5,753 nt of DNA. Origin: an uncultured beta proteobacterium (lineage in GTDB: Bacteria; Pseudomonadota; Gammaproteobacteria; Burkholderiales; Rhodocyclaceae). Below the pieces are notes generated by a model, which was not told the DNA's origin, ran no database searches, and worked only from the letters and a program-made list of their open reading frames with translations. A program made the translations under genes and the position numbers. Location of the stretch: NCBI GenBank assembly GCA_903932755.1, contig CAIZHL010000568.1, positions 1 to 5,753 on the forward strand, read 5' to 3'. Below, piece by piece: positions 1 to 5,753 of the stretch; within the stretch, counting starts at the first letter, position 1; the number at the start of each line of letters is the position of its first letter.

Positions 1-1613
1 CGATCCGCATGTACCAATTCACCGGCACGGCGACGGTCGAGCGTATCGAGGGGAACGGCGGTTACGACATCGTCGCCGGCACGTCCAGCAGCGACACGCA
101 GGACTTCTCCGGCACCGAACTGGTCGGCATCGCGCGGATCGACGGCGGTCTGGGTAACGATGCCATCACGGGCAGTGCCGGCAGCGACATCATCGTCGGC
201 GGGGCCGGGACGGACAACCTCAAGGGCGAGGCTGGCGACGACGTTTTCCTCGTCACCGGCACCGATTCCGGCCATGACCGCTTCGAAGGCGGCGACGGTT
301 ATGACGTGATTCAAGGAAGCGCGGGCGACGATACCTTCCGCATGTACCAATTCACCGGCACGGCGACGGTCGAGCGCATCGACGGCAATGGCGGTTACGA
401 CATCGTCGCCGGCACGTCCAGCAGCGACACGCTGGACTTCTCCGGCACCGAACTGGTCGGCATCGCGCGGATCGACGGCGGTCTGGGCAACGACGCCATC
501 ACGGGCAGCGCCGGCAATGATGTGATCGTCGGCGGGGTTGGCACCGATAACCTCAAGGGCGAGGCCGGCGACGATATCTTCCTTGTCAGCGGCACGGATG
601 GCGGCCATGACCGCTTCGAAGGTGGCGCCGGTTATGACGTGGTTCAAGGCAGCGTTGGCGACGATACCTTCCGCATGTACCAATTCACCGGCGCGGCGAC
701 GGTCGAGCGTATCGATGGGAATGGCGGTTACGACATCGTGGCTGGCACGACCAGCAGCGACACGCTGGACTTCTCCGGCACCGAACTGGTCGGCATCGCG
801 CGGATCGACGGCGGGCTGGGCAACGACGCCATCACGGGCAGCGCCGGCAATGATGTGATCGTCGGCGGGGTTGGCACCGACAACCTCAAGGGCGAGGCGG
901 GTGACGACGTCTTCCTCGTCAGCGGCACGGATGCCGGCCATGACCGCTTCGAAGGCGGCGACGGTTATGACGTCATTCAGGGTAGCGCCGGCGACGACAC
1001 TTTCCGCATCTACCAATACACCGGCACGGCCACGGTCGAGAAGATCGAGGGCGGTGGCGGCTTTGATGTCATCGCCGGCACCGGCAGCAGCGACACGCTG
1101 GACTTCTCTGGCACCGAACTGGTGGGCATCGCGCGGATCGACGGCGGGCTGGGCAACGACGCCATCACGGGCAGCGCCGGCAATGATGTGATCGTCGGCG
1201 GCGTCGGGACGGACAGGCTGACCGGCGGGCAGGGCAGCGATACTTACCGTCTTGGCCGCGGCGACGGCGCCGACACCATCGTCGAGAACGATGCGACGTC
1301 GGGCGCCACCGATATCGCCGAATTCCTCGCCGGCATCGGGCGCGAGCAGATCTGGCTGCGCCATGTCGGCAACAACCTGGAAGCCGGCGTCATTGGCACG
1401 TTGGACAAACTGATCGTGCAGAACTGGTACCTTGGCGAGCAATACCGCGTCGAGGAATTCCGCACCGCCGACGGCGGTTTGCTGCTGGATGCCCAGGTCG
1501 AGAATCTGGTGCAGGCGATGGCGGCGTTTGCGCCACCCGGCGCGGGGCAGACCACGCTGCCGCCGGCTTATCAGGAAGCGTTGGCGCCGGTGATCGCGGC
1601 GAACTGGCAGTAG
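1..1613 (+). CDS. RTX-like calcium-binding repeat protein, C-terminal part (5' truncated by window)
   Basis: This is the end of a probably large secreted or surface protein. The frame is open to the first base, and the codons before the ATG at 9 (ATC CGC) match the end of a repeat unit, so that ATG is internal and the true start lies upstream. Counting from it, residues 1-402 are three full 111-residue units plus 69 residues of a fourth, each full of GGxGxD-type nonapeptides that in RTX proteins bind calcium and fold as a beta-roll. Residues 403-431 hold a typical terminal RTX motif (GGQGSDTY, GRGDGADTI). About residues 432-492 resemble the hemolysin-type calcium-binding-related domain (DIAEF, QIWLR, LIVQNW, DGGLLL). 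A tail ending in APVIAANWQ would carry the type I secretion signal; that role is inferred from the family. There is no cysteine and the composition is rich in Asp and Gly. No secretion genes are in the window. Adhesin versus secreted enzyme cannot be decided without the N-terminus. Confidence 0.9.
   Translation, partial: IRMYQFTGTATVERIEGNGGYDIVAGTSSSDTQDFSGTELVGIARIDGGLGNDAITGSAGSDIIVGGAGTDNLKGEAGDDVFLVTGTDSGHDRFEGGDGYDVIQGSAGDDTFRMYQFTGTATVERIDGNGGYDIVAGTSSSDTLDFSGTELVGIARIDGGLGNDAITGSAGNDVIVGGVGTDNLKGEAGDDIFLVSGTDGGHDRFEGGAGYDVVQGSVGDDTFRMYQFTGAATVERIDGNGGYDIVAGTTSSDTLDFSGTELVGIARIDGGLGNDAITGSAGNDVIVGGVGTDNLKGEAGDDVFLVSGTDAGHDRFEGGDGYDVIQGSAGDDTFRIYQYTGTATVEKIEGGGGFDVIAGTGSSDTLDFSGTELVGIARIDGGLGNDAITGSAGNDVIVGGVGTDRLTGGQGSDTYRLGRGDGADTIVENDATSGATDIAEFLAGIGREQIWLRHVGNNLEAGVIGTLDKLIVQNWYLGEQYRVEEFRTADGGLLLDAQVENLVQAMAAFAPPGAGQTTLPPAYQEALAPVIAANWQ
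9..1214 (+). repeat. 333-bp (111-residue) coding tandem repeats, 3.6 copies
   Basis: Units begin at 9, 342, 675 and 1008, exactly 333 bp apart; the fourth stops matching after about 1214. The preceding codons suggest at least one more copy upstream. Within a unit, nonapeptides fall at residues 15-32 (two), 46-81 (four) and 94-111 (two). They are separated by spacers of 12-14 residues that each end in a related motif (ERIEG, ARIDGG, DRFEGG). Residues 27-69 of units 2, 3 and 4 are identical in protein. Unit 1 differs there at four positions (Q for L, S for N, I for V, A for V). Confidence 0.95.
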
Positions 1614-1661
1614 CCCGGAAATGCCCGCACGAGTATCTGCCGTAGTCGATGGAGGTTCTGG

Positions 1662-1681
1662 ATTCCGGCGTTCGCCGGAAT
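1662..1681. terminator. Perfect palindrome, first copy; possible transcript end for the RTX-like gene
   Basis: Arms ATTCCGGCG and CGCCGGAAT (9 bp each) flank a two-base TT centre. It starts 48 bp after the RTX-like stop codon and is the first strong hairpin downstream. No run of T follows, so it is not a canonical intrinsic terminator. It might instead block 3' exonucleases, as REP elements do. Confidence 0.3.
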
Positions 1682-1700
1682 GACGGTCGCGTCATTCCGG
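1675..1700. repeat. Alternative hairpin overlapping the first palindrome
   Basis: Arms CCGGAATGAC and GTCATTCCGG (10 bp each, perfect) enclose the 6-base loop GGTCGC. The left arm is shared with the palindrome at 1662-1681, so the two stems exclude each other. The same arrangement recurs 111 bp later at 1786-1811. Confidence 0.6.
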
Positions 1701-1718
1701 GCTTGACCTTAGGTCGTC

Positions 1719-1739
1719 ATTCCGGGCTTGATCCGGAAT
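1719..1739. repeat. Second hairpin type, copy 1
   Basis: Arms ATTCCGG and CCGGAAT (7 bp) with a 7-base loop. Base T at 1732 prevents the eighth pair that is present in the next copy. Confidence 0.7.
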
Positions 1740-1772
1740 CCAGAGGGCGGTACCCGCAGCGAAAGTCACTGG

Positions 1773-1792
1773 ATTCCGGCGTTCGCCGGAAT
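1773..1792. repeat. Perfect 9-bp-arm palindrome, second copy
   Basis: Identical to the palindrome at 1662-1681, exactly 111 bp further on. Confidence 0.85.
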
Positions 1793-1829
1793 GACGGTCG
1801 CGTCATTCCGGGCTTGACCTTAGGTCGTC

Positions 1830-1850
1830 ATTCCGGGCTTGACCCGGAAT
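1830..1850. repeat. Second hairpin type, copy 2
   Basis: Arms ATTCCGGG and CCCGGAAT (8 bp) with the loop CTTGA. C at 1843 extends the stem by one pair compared with the copy at 1719-1739. Confidence 0.75.
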
Positions 1851-1883
1851 CCAGAGGGCGGTACCCGTAGCGAAAGTCACTGG

Positions 1884-1903
1884 ATTCCGGCGTTCGCCGG
1901 AAT
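1884..1903. repeat. Perfect 9-bp-arm palindrome, third copy, at the array end
   Basis: Identical to the copies at 1662 and 1773. Similarity to the unit stops five bases later (1908), so the array begins and ends with this palindrome. Confidence 0.85.
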
Positions 1904-1908
1904 GACGG

Positions 1909-2018
1909 GAGGCTTGAGCCGGCACCAGGAAAAAGTCGGCGCTGGCGGGACGGCGAGGCGCGTTGATCGGGCTGCGAAGTAATATCCGAGTTTCCATCCA
2001 CGGCAGGGAATCCCATCA
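1909..2018 (+). other. Leader region upstream of the methyltransferase gene
   Basis: Unique sequence between the palindrome array and the ATG at 2019. It must hold any promoter specific to the methyltransferase, but I find no convincing -35/-10 pair. TTGATC (1963-1968) and TAATAT (1980-1985) are only 11 bp apart, too close for a sigma-70 promoter. No operator or riboswitch-like structure is evident. Confidence 0.4.
2005..2010 (+). promoter_or_regulatory. Ribosome binding site for the methyltransferase
   Basis: AGGGAA lies 8 bases before the ATG at 2019. It is a fair match to the Shine-Dalgarno core and supports that start over later in-frame ATGs. Confidence 0.6.
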
Positions 2019-2645
2019 ATGAGCCAGGAAATCCGCTGGAACACACGCTATCAGGAAGCCGGTGACGAATATCTGTTCGGCACCGAGCCCAGCCGCTTCC
2101 TCGCTCATCGCGCTGAACTGCTGCGCGATGGCCGCACGGCCTTGTGCGTGGCCGACGGCGAGGGGCGCAATTCGGTCTGGCTTGCGGAGCAGGGGCTGGA
2201 GGTGACGGCGGTTGAGATTTCCGCCGTTGCCGTGGAAAAGGCGCGCCGGCTGGCGGCCGGGCGCGGCGTGGCGATCAGTTTCCTGCAGGCCGACATGCTG
2301 GCGCCGGACTGGCCGCCGGCACCGCTGCACGGCATGTTCGACTGGGTGATCGGCGTTTTCATCCAGTTCACCGGGCCTGCGGAACGGGCGCGGCAGTTCG
2401 CCGCGATGAAACAGTTGACCGCGCGCGGCGGGCGCATCCTGCTCCAGGGTTACACGCCGAAGCAGCTCGACTACGGTACCGGCGGGCCGGGCGTGCTGGA
2501 GAACCTTTACACGGCGGAATTGCTGCGCGCGGCCTTTTCCGGCTGGGAGATCGAGGAGCTCGTCGAGTACGAAGACGAGATCGCCGAGGGCCGCGGCCAC
2601 AAGGGACGTTCGGCGCTGATCGGGATGGTGGCGCGCAAGCCCTGA
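2019..2645 (+). CDS. Class I SAM-dependent methyltransferase
   Basis: A complete 208-residue cytoplasmic Rossmann-fold methyltransferase. The N-terminal signature WNTRY...YLFGTEPSRFL (residues 7-28) belongs to a widespread family of small SAM-dependent methyltransferases, distantly like TehB and thiopurine methyltransferases. The SAM-binding glycine motif is at 44-51 (VADGEGRN). An acidic residue ending strand 2 (E66 in VTAVEIS) should bind the ribose hydroxyls, and QADML near residue 90 fits the adenine-contacting motif. The C-terminal part has YTPKQLDYGTGGPG (about 145-158), another family hallmark. The substrate cannot be told from sequence; tellurite or thiopurine activity should not be assumed. 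It stands alone on the + strand between the palindrome array and the convergent prmB, only 15 bp from the prmB stop. The start is supported by the ribosome binding site and by the family N-terminus beginning right at it. Confidence 0.88.
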   Translation: MSQEIRWNTRYQEAGDEYLFGTEPSRFLAHRAELLRDGRTALCVADGEGRNSVWLAEQGLEVTAVEISAVAVEKARRLAAGRGVAISFLQADMLAPDWPPAPLHGMFDWVIGVFIQFTGPAERARQFAAMKQLTARGGRILLQGYTPKQLDYGTGGPGVLENLYTAELLRAAFSGWEIEELVEYEDEIAEGRGHKGRSALIGMVARKP

Positions 2646-2654
2646 GCGCCGGCG

Positions 2655-2670
2655 GCCGGCTCAGGCCGGC
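2655..2670. terminator. Weak candidate bidirectional hairpin between convergent genes
   Basis: Two GCCGGC arms enclose the loop TCAG, and a further GCCGGC lies at 2648-2653. The loop includes the complement of the prmB stop codon (2661-2663). The stem is only 6 bp and no T run follows on either strand, so this may be chance in GC-rich DNA. Confidence 0.25.
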
Positions 2671-3557
2671 AGGTCTTCGCGGGTGAGCAGGAAGACCTTG
2701 CCTTCGGCGTGCTCCGTGTCGAGCCAGACCGCCGGCAATTCGGGGAATGCTGCACTGACGAGGTCCTGGTTGTGGCCGACCTCGATGGCGATGACGCCGC
2801 CGGGCTTGAGCTGCGCGCGCGCCTCGGCCAGGATGCGGCGCACCACGTCGAGGCCGTCGGCGCCGGCGGCGAGCGCCAGCGAGGGCTCGTGGCGGTATTC
2901 GGGAGGCAGGGCGGCCATGGCCTCGGCCGTGACGTAGGGCGGGTTGCAGACGATGAGGTCGTAGCGTTTGCCCGGCACGGCGGCGAAGAGGTCGGACTCG
3001 ACGGCCTTGACGCGGTATTCGAGTCCGTAATCGGCGATGTTGCGGCTGGCCACCACCAGCGCATCGGGCGAGATGTCGATGGCATCGACGGCGGCATTGG
3101 GGAAGGCGTGGGCCATCAGGATGGCGAGGCAGCCCGAGCCGGTGCAGAGATCCAGTGCGGATTCGACCGCCTCCGGGTCTTCGATCCACGGTGCGAAGCC
3201 GTGTTCGAGCAGTTCGGCGAAATAGGAGCGCGGCACGATGACGCGCTGATCCACGTAAAAGCGGAACTCGCCGAGCCAGGCTTCCTGCAGCAGGTAGGCG
3301 GTGGGCAGGCGATGCACCACGCGCTGCTGCAGGTTGCTCAGCAGCGCCATGCGCTCGCTCTTGGTCAGGTGGGCGTCGAGCCAGGGTTCGAGCGTGTCGC
3401 GCGGCAGGTGGAGCGTGGCCAGCACCAGCCAGACGGCTTCATCCCAGGCGTTCTCGGTGCCGTGGCCGTAGCACAGGCCGGCCTCGTTGAATCGGCTGAC
3501 CGCCCAGCGCAGCCAGTCGCGCACCGTGACCAGTTCGTCGGTGGCGCTGTTGATCAT
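2661..3557 (-). CDS. prmB: Ribosomal protein L3 N5-glutamine methyltransferase PrmB
   Basis: Methylates the side-chain amide of a conserved glutamine in ribosomal protein L3 with SAM as donor, aiding large-subunit assembly in the cytoplasm. The 298 residues are near the usual length of about 300-310. An N-terminal helical substrate-binding domain (about 1-90) leads to [12 protein letters not shown] (100-111), which marks PrmB rather than the release-factor enzyme PrmC. Next come the SAM motif DLCTGSG (136-142), the acidic D161 in AIDIS, and the catalytic NPPY (205-208) that contacts the target glutamine. EPSLAL..GADGL (224-236) is also typical. The ATG overlaps the dapE stop (ATGA, 3554-3557), so it is the last gene of the cluster and likely translated by coupling. 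Its stop is 15 bp from the convergent methyltransferase end. Confidence 0.93.
   Translation of the reverse strand: MINSATDELVTVRDWLRWAVSRFNEAGLCYGHGTENAWDEAVWLVLATLHLPRDTLEPWLDAHLTKSERMALLSNLQQRVVHRLPTAYLLQEAWLGEFRFYVDQRVIVPRSYFAELLEHGFAPWIEDPEAVESALDLCTGSGCLAILMAHAFPNAAVDAIDISPDALVVASRNIADYGLEYRVKAVESDLFAAVPGKRYDLIVCNPPYVTAEAMAALPPEYRHEPSLALAAGADGLDVVRRILAEARAQLKPGGVIAIEVGHNQDLVSAAFPELPAVWLDTEHAEGKVFLLTREDLPA
3554..3557 (-). other. ATGA stop/start overlap, dapE to prmB
   Basis: On the minus strand the prmB ATG (3557-3555) and the dapE TGA (3556-3554) share two bases. Only a weak Shine-Dalgarno-like GAGAAG is present, about 11 bases upstream, which favours translational coupling. Confidence 0.85.
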
Positions 3558-4723
3558 TTTGAAAGCAGCTTCTCGAAGGTCAGTTCGTAGATGCGCGCCA
3601 GGGGATCGAGGTCGGCGACGGCGATGCGCTCATCGACCTTGTGGATGCTGGCGTTGACCGGGCCGAATTCAACCAGCTGCGTGCAGATGTCGGCGATGAA
3701 GCGGCCGTCCGAGGTGCCGCCGGTGGTGGATAGCTCGGTGGCGACGCCGGTTGCTTCGGCGGCGGCCGCGGCCAGCGCGATGCACAGTTCGCCGCGCGGC
3801 GTCAGGAAGGGTTTGGCGCCCAGCGTCCAGGCGATGTCGTATTCGAGGCCGTGGCGGTCGAGCAGTTGATGCACGCGCGACTGCAGGCCTTCGACGGTGC
3901 TGGCGGTGGAGAAGCGGAAATTGAAGTCGATCACGAAACTGCCGGGCACCACGTTGCCGGCGCCGGTGCCGGCGTGGGCATTGGAGATCTGGAAGCTGGT
4001 CGGCGGGAAATACTCGTTGCCGGTGTCCCAGGTGGTGGCGGCGAGTTCGGCCAGCGCCGGCGCGGCGAGATGCACCGGGTTCTTCACCAGATGCGGATAG
4101 GCGACGTGGCCCTGCACGCCGCGCACTATGAGCTTGGCCGTAAGCGAACCGCGGCGGCCGTTCTTCATGGTGTCGCCGAGGTGGCCGACGCAGGTGGGTT
4201 CGCCGACGATGCAGAAATCGATGGCTTGATTGCGCGCCTTGAGCGCTTCGACCACGCGCACCGTACCGTCGATGGCGTCGCCTTCCTCGTCCGAAGTGAG
4301 CAGCAGGGCCAGCGAAAAGTTATGCGAAGCGGTATCCCCTTGTGGGACGGCGCTGGCCGCATTTGCCAAATCGCGCCGGCTGACCAGGCGCTCCATGGCG
4401 ACAACGCAGGCGGCGATCGAACTTTTCATGTCGGCGGCGCCGCGGCCGTACAGATAGCCGTCGCGCACGGTCGGTTCGAAGGGCGGCGAGGTCCATTGCT
4501 CCAGCGGGCCGGTGGGGACGACGTCGGTATGCCCGGCGAAGCAGATCAGGCGTCCCGCCGTGCCGCGTCGCGCCCAGAGATTCGAGACGCCGCCGGCATC
4601 GATGCGCTCGATGGCGAAGCCCAGCGGCACCAGCCAGGAGGCGATCAGGTCGAGGCAGCCAGCGTCTTCGGGCGTGACCGAGGGTCGTGCGATCAGCGCC
4701 CGGGCTTTTTCCAGTACCGGCAT
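3554..4723 (-). CDS. dapE: Succinyl-diaminopimelate desuccinylase DapE
   Basis: Hydrolyses N-succinyl-L,L-diaminopimelate to L,L-diaminopimelate and succinate in the lysine and peptidoglycan precursor pathway; a cytoplasmic two-zinc M20-family enzyme. All expected catalytic residues are visible: H65 and D67 in GHTDVVP, D98 in AADMK, E146/E147 in SDEEG, E175 in VGEP and H361 in [15 protein letters not shown] (188-194), [10 protein letters not shown] (202-211), [10 protein letters not shown] (236-245) and [11 protein letters not shown] (332-342) are DapE signatures. At 389 residues it is longer than the usual 375-380 because of about 14 extra residues near 119-134, between D98 and E146. The ATG touches the stop of the upstream pilU-like gene (TGATG), and the stop overlaps the prmB start, so it is the middle gene of a coupled cluster. 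Start choice agrees with family N-termini ([14 protein letters not shown] at 10-23). Confidence 0.96.
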   Translation of the reverse strand: MPVLEKARALIARPSVTPEDAGCLDLIASWLVPLGFAIERIDAGGVSNLWARRGTAGRLICFAGHTDVVPTGPLEQWTSPPFEPTVRDGYLYGRGAADMKSSIAACVVAMERLVSRRDLANAASAVPQGDTASHNFSLALLLTSDEEGDAIDGTVRVVEALKARNQAIDFCIVGEPTCVGHLGDTMKNGRRGSLTAKLIVRGVQGHVAYPHLVKNPVHLAAPALAELAATTWDTGNEYFPPTSFQISNAHAGTGAGNVVPGSFVIDFNFRFSTASTVEGLQSRVHQLLDRHGLEYDIAWTLGAKPFLTPRGELCIALAAAAAEATGVATELSTTGGTSDGRFIADICTQLVEFGPVNASIHKVDERIAVADLDPLARIYELTFEKLLSK

Positions 4724-4725
4724 CA
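4721..4725 (-). other. TGATG stop/start overlap, pilU-like gene to dapE
   Basis: The stop (4725-4723) and the dapE start (4723-4721) share one base. The only Shine-Dalgarno-like sequence is a weak GGAC at 4732-4729, so re-initiation by ribosomes leaving the upstream gene is plausible. Confidence 0.85.
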
Positions 4726-5753
4726 GGCGTCCATGTTCAGCTTGAAGTCGCTGAAGGAGCCGGGCGCGACGGACTTGGTGTAGTCAGGCGCGGCGGCCGG
4801 ATCGCCGGCCTTTTTCGCCGGTGCCGCCGCGCCAGCCGCGGCAGGCGCTGCGGCGTTGTTGATCACCTGCTGCAGGTTGTTGGCCGAGTCGGCGTTGGAC
4901 AGGGCTTCTTCCAGCGTGATGACGCCGGTGCTGTAGAGCGTGTACAGGCATTGCTCGAAGGTCTGGCTGCCGGGCACCATGGACTTTTCCATGGCGTCCT
5001 TGATTTCGCCGAGGTCGCCCTTTTCGATCAGTTCCGCGATGTAGCGCGAGTTGAGCAGCACTTCCACGGCCGGCGCGCGGCCGCCGTCGGGCTTCTTCAC
5101 CAGTCGCTGCGAGATCACGCATTTCAGCGTGACGCCGAGGTCGGCGAGCAGTGCCGGTCGATTTTCCAGCGGATAGAAGCTGATGATGCGGCTCATATCG
5201 TGATAGCTGTTGTTGGCATGCAGCGTCGCCAAGCACAAATGGCCCGACTGGGCGTAGGCGATGGCCTGGCTCATGGTGTCCTTGTCGCGCACCTCGCCGA
5301 TGAAAATCACGTCGGGGGCCTGGCGCAGGGCGTTCTTCAACGCGATGTGGAAGGCCTTGGTATCGGAGCCGACCTCGCGCTGGTTCACGATGGATTTGCG
5401 GTTCTGGAAGATGAATTCGACCGGGTCTTCCAGCGTCAGGATGTGTCCCGTCTTGCGCGCGTTGCGGTAGTCGATCATCGAGGTCAGCGTGGTCGACTTG
5501 CCGGAACCGGTGGCGCCGACCATCAGGATCAGCCCGCGCTTTTCCATGATGACTTCTTTCAGTACCGGTGGCAGATTCAGCGAATCAAAGCTCGGAATAT
5601 CCACCGGGATGTAGCGTGCAACCAGCGCTGGCGTGCCGCGCTGGAAAAAGCAGGAGAGTCGATAGACGCCCACATCAGGAACCACATAACGGGTTTGCAG
5701 TTCTTTTTCGTTTTCCAGTTCAGCAAATTGTTCGGGTTTCAGCACTTCTGCCA
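4723..5753 (-). CDS. pilU: PilT/PilU-family type IV pilus retraction ATPase, PilU-like (5' truncated by window)
   Basis: A hexameric cytoplasmic ATPase at the base of type IVa pili; PilU assists PilT in pulling the pilus back. The frame is open to the window edge. The GTG at 5745 is a possible alternative codon but is not the real start, because the usual N-terminal PAS-like domain has already begun. Numbered from that GTG: Walker [10 protein letters not shown] (77-85), the Asp box LTLEDPVEF (103-111), Walker [11 protein letters not shown] (145-154) with E151, and the His box with H169 and H176 ([12 protein letters not shown]). [17 protein letters not shown] and [13 protein letters not shown] are strongly PilT/PilU. 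The AIRNLIRE motif of PilT is replaced by EIKDAMEKS, which favours PilU. About 43 C-terminal residues form an Ala/Pro-rich linker ending in [10 protein letters not shown]. It is first of the visible cluster, directly coupled to dapE; no pilT is visible. PilU over a generic PilT paralogue is likely but not certain. Confidence 0.87.
   Translation of the reverse strand, partial: AEVLKPEQFAELENEKELQTRYVVPDVGVYRLSCFFQRGTPALVARYIPVDIPSFDSLNLPPVLKEVIMEKRGLILMVGATGSGKSTTLTSMIDYRNARKTGHILTLEDPVEFIFQNRKSIVNQREVGSDTKAFHIALKNALRQAPDVIFIGEVRDKDTMSQAIAYAQSGHLCLATLHANNSYHDMSRIISFYPLENRPALLADLGVTLKCVISQRLVKKPDGGRAPAVEVLLNSRYIAELIEKGDLGEIKDAMEKSMVPGSQTFEQCLYTLYSTGVITLEEALSNADSANNLQQVINNAAAPAAAGAAAPAKKAGDPAAAPDYTKSVAPGSFSDFKLNMDA

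Larger units (their letters stand above)
1658..1908. repeat. Intergenic 111-bp tandem repeat built of palindromes (REP-like)
   Basis: Unit 1 (1661-1771) and unit 2 (1772-1882) differ at only two bases (1732 T against 1843 C; 1757 C against 1868 T). A third copy is cut after 26 bp (1883-1908). Each unit contains five half-sites in the order ATTCCGG, CCGGAAT, ATTCCGG, ATTCCGG, CCGGAAT; the whole array has seven forward and five reverse half-sites. Because 111 is divisible by three, the array stays open in several frames and gives spurious peptides (DSGVRRND, GLDPESRG, FRRTPES types). I recall such peptides as a common annotation artefact of dispersed palindromic repeats in proteobacteria. Function is unknown; transcript end, mRNA stabilisation or a passive dispersed element are possible. 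Confidence 0.9.

Noticed and set aside
9..11. ATG at position 9 as the start of the RTX-like gene
   Set aside because: The same ATG recurs at 342 and 675 inside each repeat unit and the frame is open upstream, so it is an internal methionine.
1649..1870. A + strand open frame of 73 residues made of two 37-residue repeats
   Set aside because: It is the translation of the 111-bp palindromic tandem repeat, whose length is a multiple of three. Its peptides are typical artefacts of such repeats and it has no ribosome binding site of note.
1658..1908. CRISPR array
   Set aside because: The repeats are directly adjacent 111-bp units without variable spacers, and only about 2.3 copies exist.
9..1908. 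A link between the 111-residue protein repeat and the 111-bp intergenic repeat
   Set aside because: The two share a number only: one is 333 bp of RTX coding DNA, the other a 111-bp palindrome unit of unrelated sequence.
1963..1985. Promoter with TTGATC and TAATAT upstream of the methyltransferase
   Set aside because: The boxes are separated by 11 bp rather than about 17.
1803..2046. Minus-strand open frames across the palindrome array and leader
   Set aside because: They read the complement of the same repeat (FRRTPES, HSGERRNP types) and one runs into the methyltransferase start region; no protein-like conservation.
2019..2645. Tellurite-resistance (TehB) or thiopurine methyltransferase assignment
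   Set aside because: The fold and SAM motifs are shared, but no substrate-specific signature or genomic context supports either function.
2016..3189. Minus-strand open frames opposite the methyltransferase and in other frames of prmB
   Set aside because: Arginine/proline-rich or low-complexity translations overlapping well-supported genes.
2709..3590. A 293-residue + strand open frame opposite prmB
   Set aside because: It lies antisense to a clearly identified gene. Its His/Val/Gly/Asp-rich composition is the usual shadow of GC-rich coding DNA.
3851..4783. A 310-residue + strand open frame opposite dapE
   Set aside because: Antisense shadow of dapE in GC-rich DNA; no recognisable domain.

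Overview
The window is GC-rich DNA with tightly packed genes. Its gene content is succinylase-branch lysine/peptidoglycan synthesis, a type IV pilus motor ATPase, an L3 glutamine methyltransferase and a calcium-binding RTX-type repeat protein. This suggests a betaproteobacterium, perhaps of the Rhodocyclales type. That placement is an inference from protein resemblance and gene order recalled from memory, not from any search.

Left part (1-1613, + strand): the 3' end of a large RTX-like gene that enters from outside the window. It carries three complete and one partial copy of a 111-residue (333-bp) unit built from GGxGxD nonapeptides. A C-terminal hemolysin-type calcium-binding-related domain and a short tail follow, which fits a type I-secreted surface or extracellular protein. 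The first ATG in the window lies inside a repeat and is not the real start.

Middle (1614-2018): a 405-bp gene-free stretch. Most of it is a 111-bp tandem repeat (about 2.3 copies) made of alternating ATTCCGG/CCGGAAT half-sites that form several competing hairpins, a REP-like dispersed-repeat design. The last 110 bp is an ordinary leader with a ribosome binding site for the next gene.

Right part: a stand-alone class I SAM-dependent methyltransferase (2019-2645, +) converges on a minus-strand cluster read pilU-like -> dapE -> prmB (from 5753 down to 2661). The cluster genes overlap at their stop/start codons (TGATG and ATGA), so they are very probably one translationally coupled operon. The pilU-like gene is cut by the right edge and lacks its N-terminus. 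The operon joins a pilus retraction-type ATPase with a lysine/diaminopimelate enzyme and a ribosomal-protein modification enzyme. These functions are unrelated biochemically, so the grouping is more likely inherited gene order than a pathway.

I do not see a clearly new multi-gene system. The most unusual items are the three-level internal structure of the RTX repeats, the abrupt identity boundary between its last two copies, the intergenic tandem palindrome array, and a 14-residue insertion in DapE.
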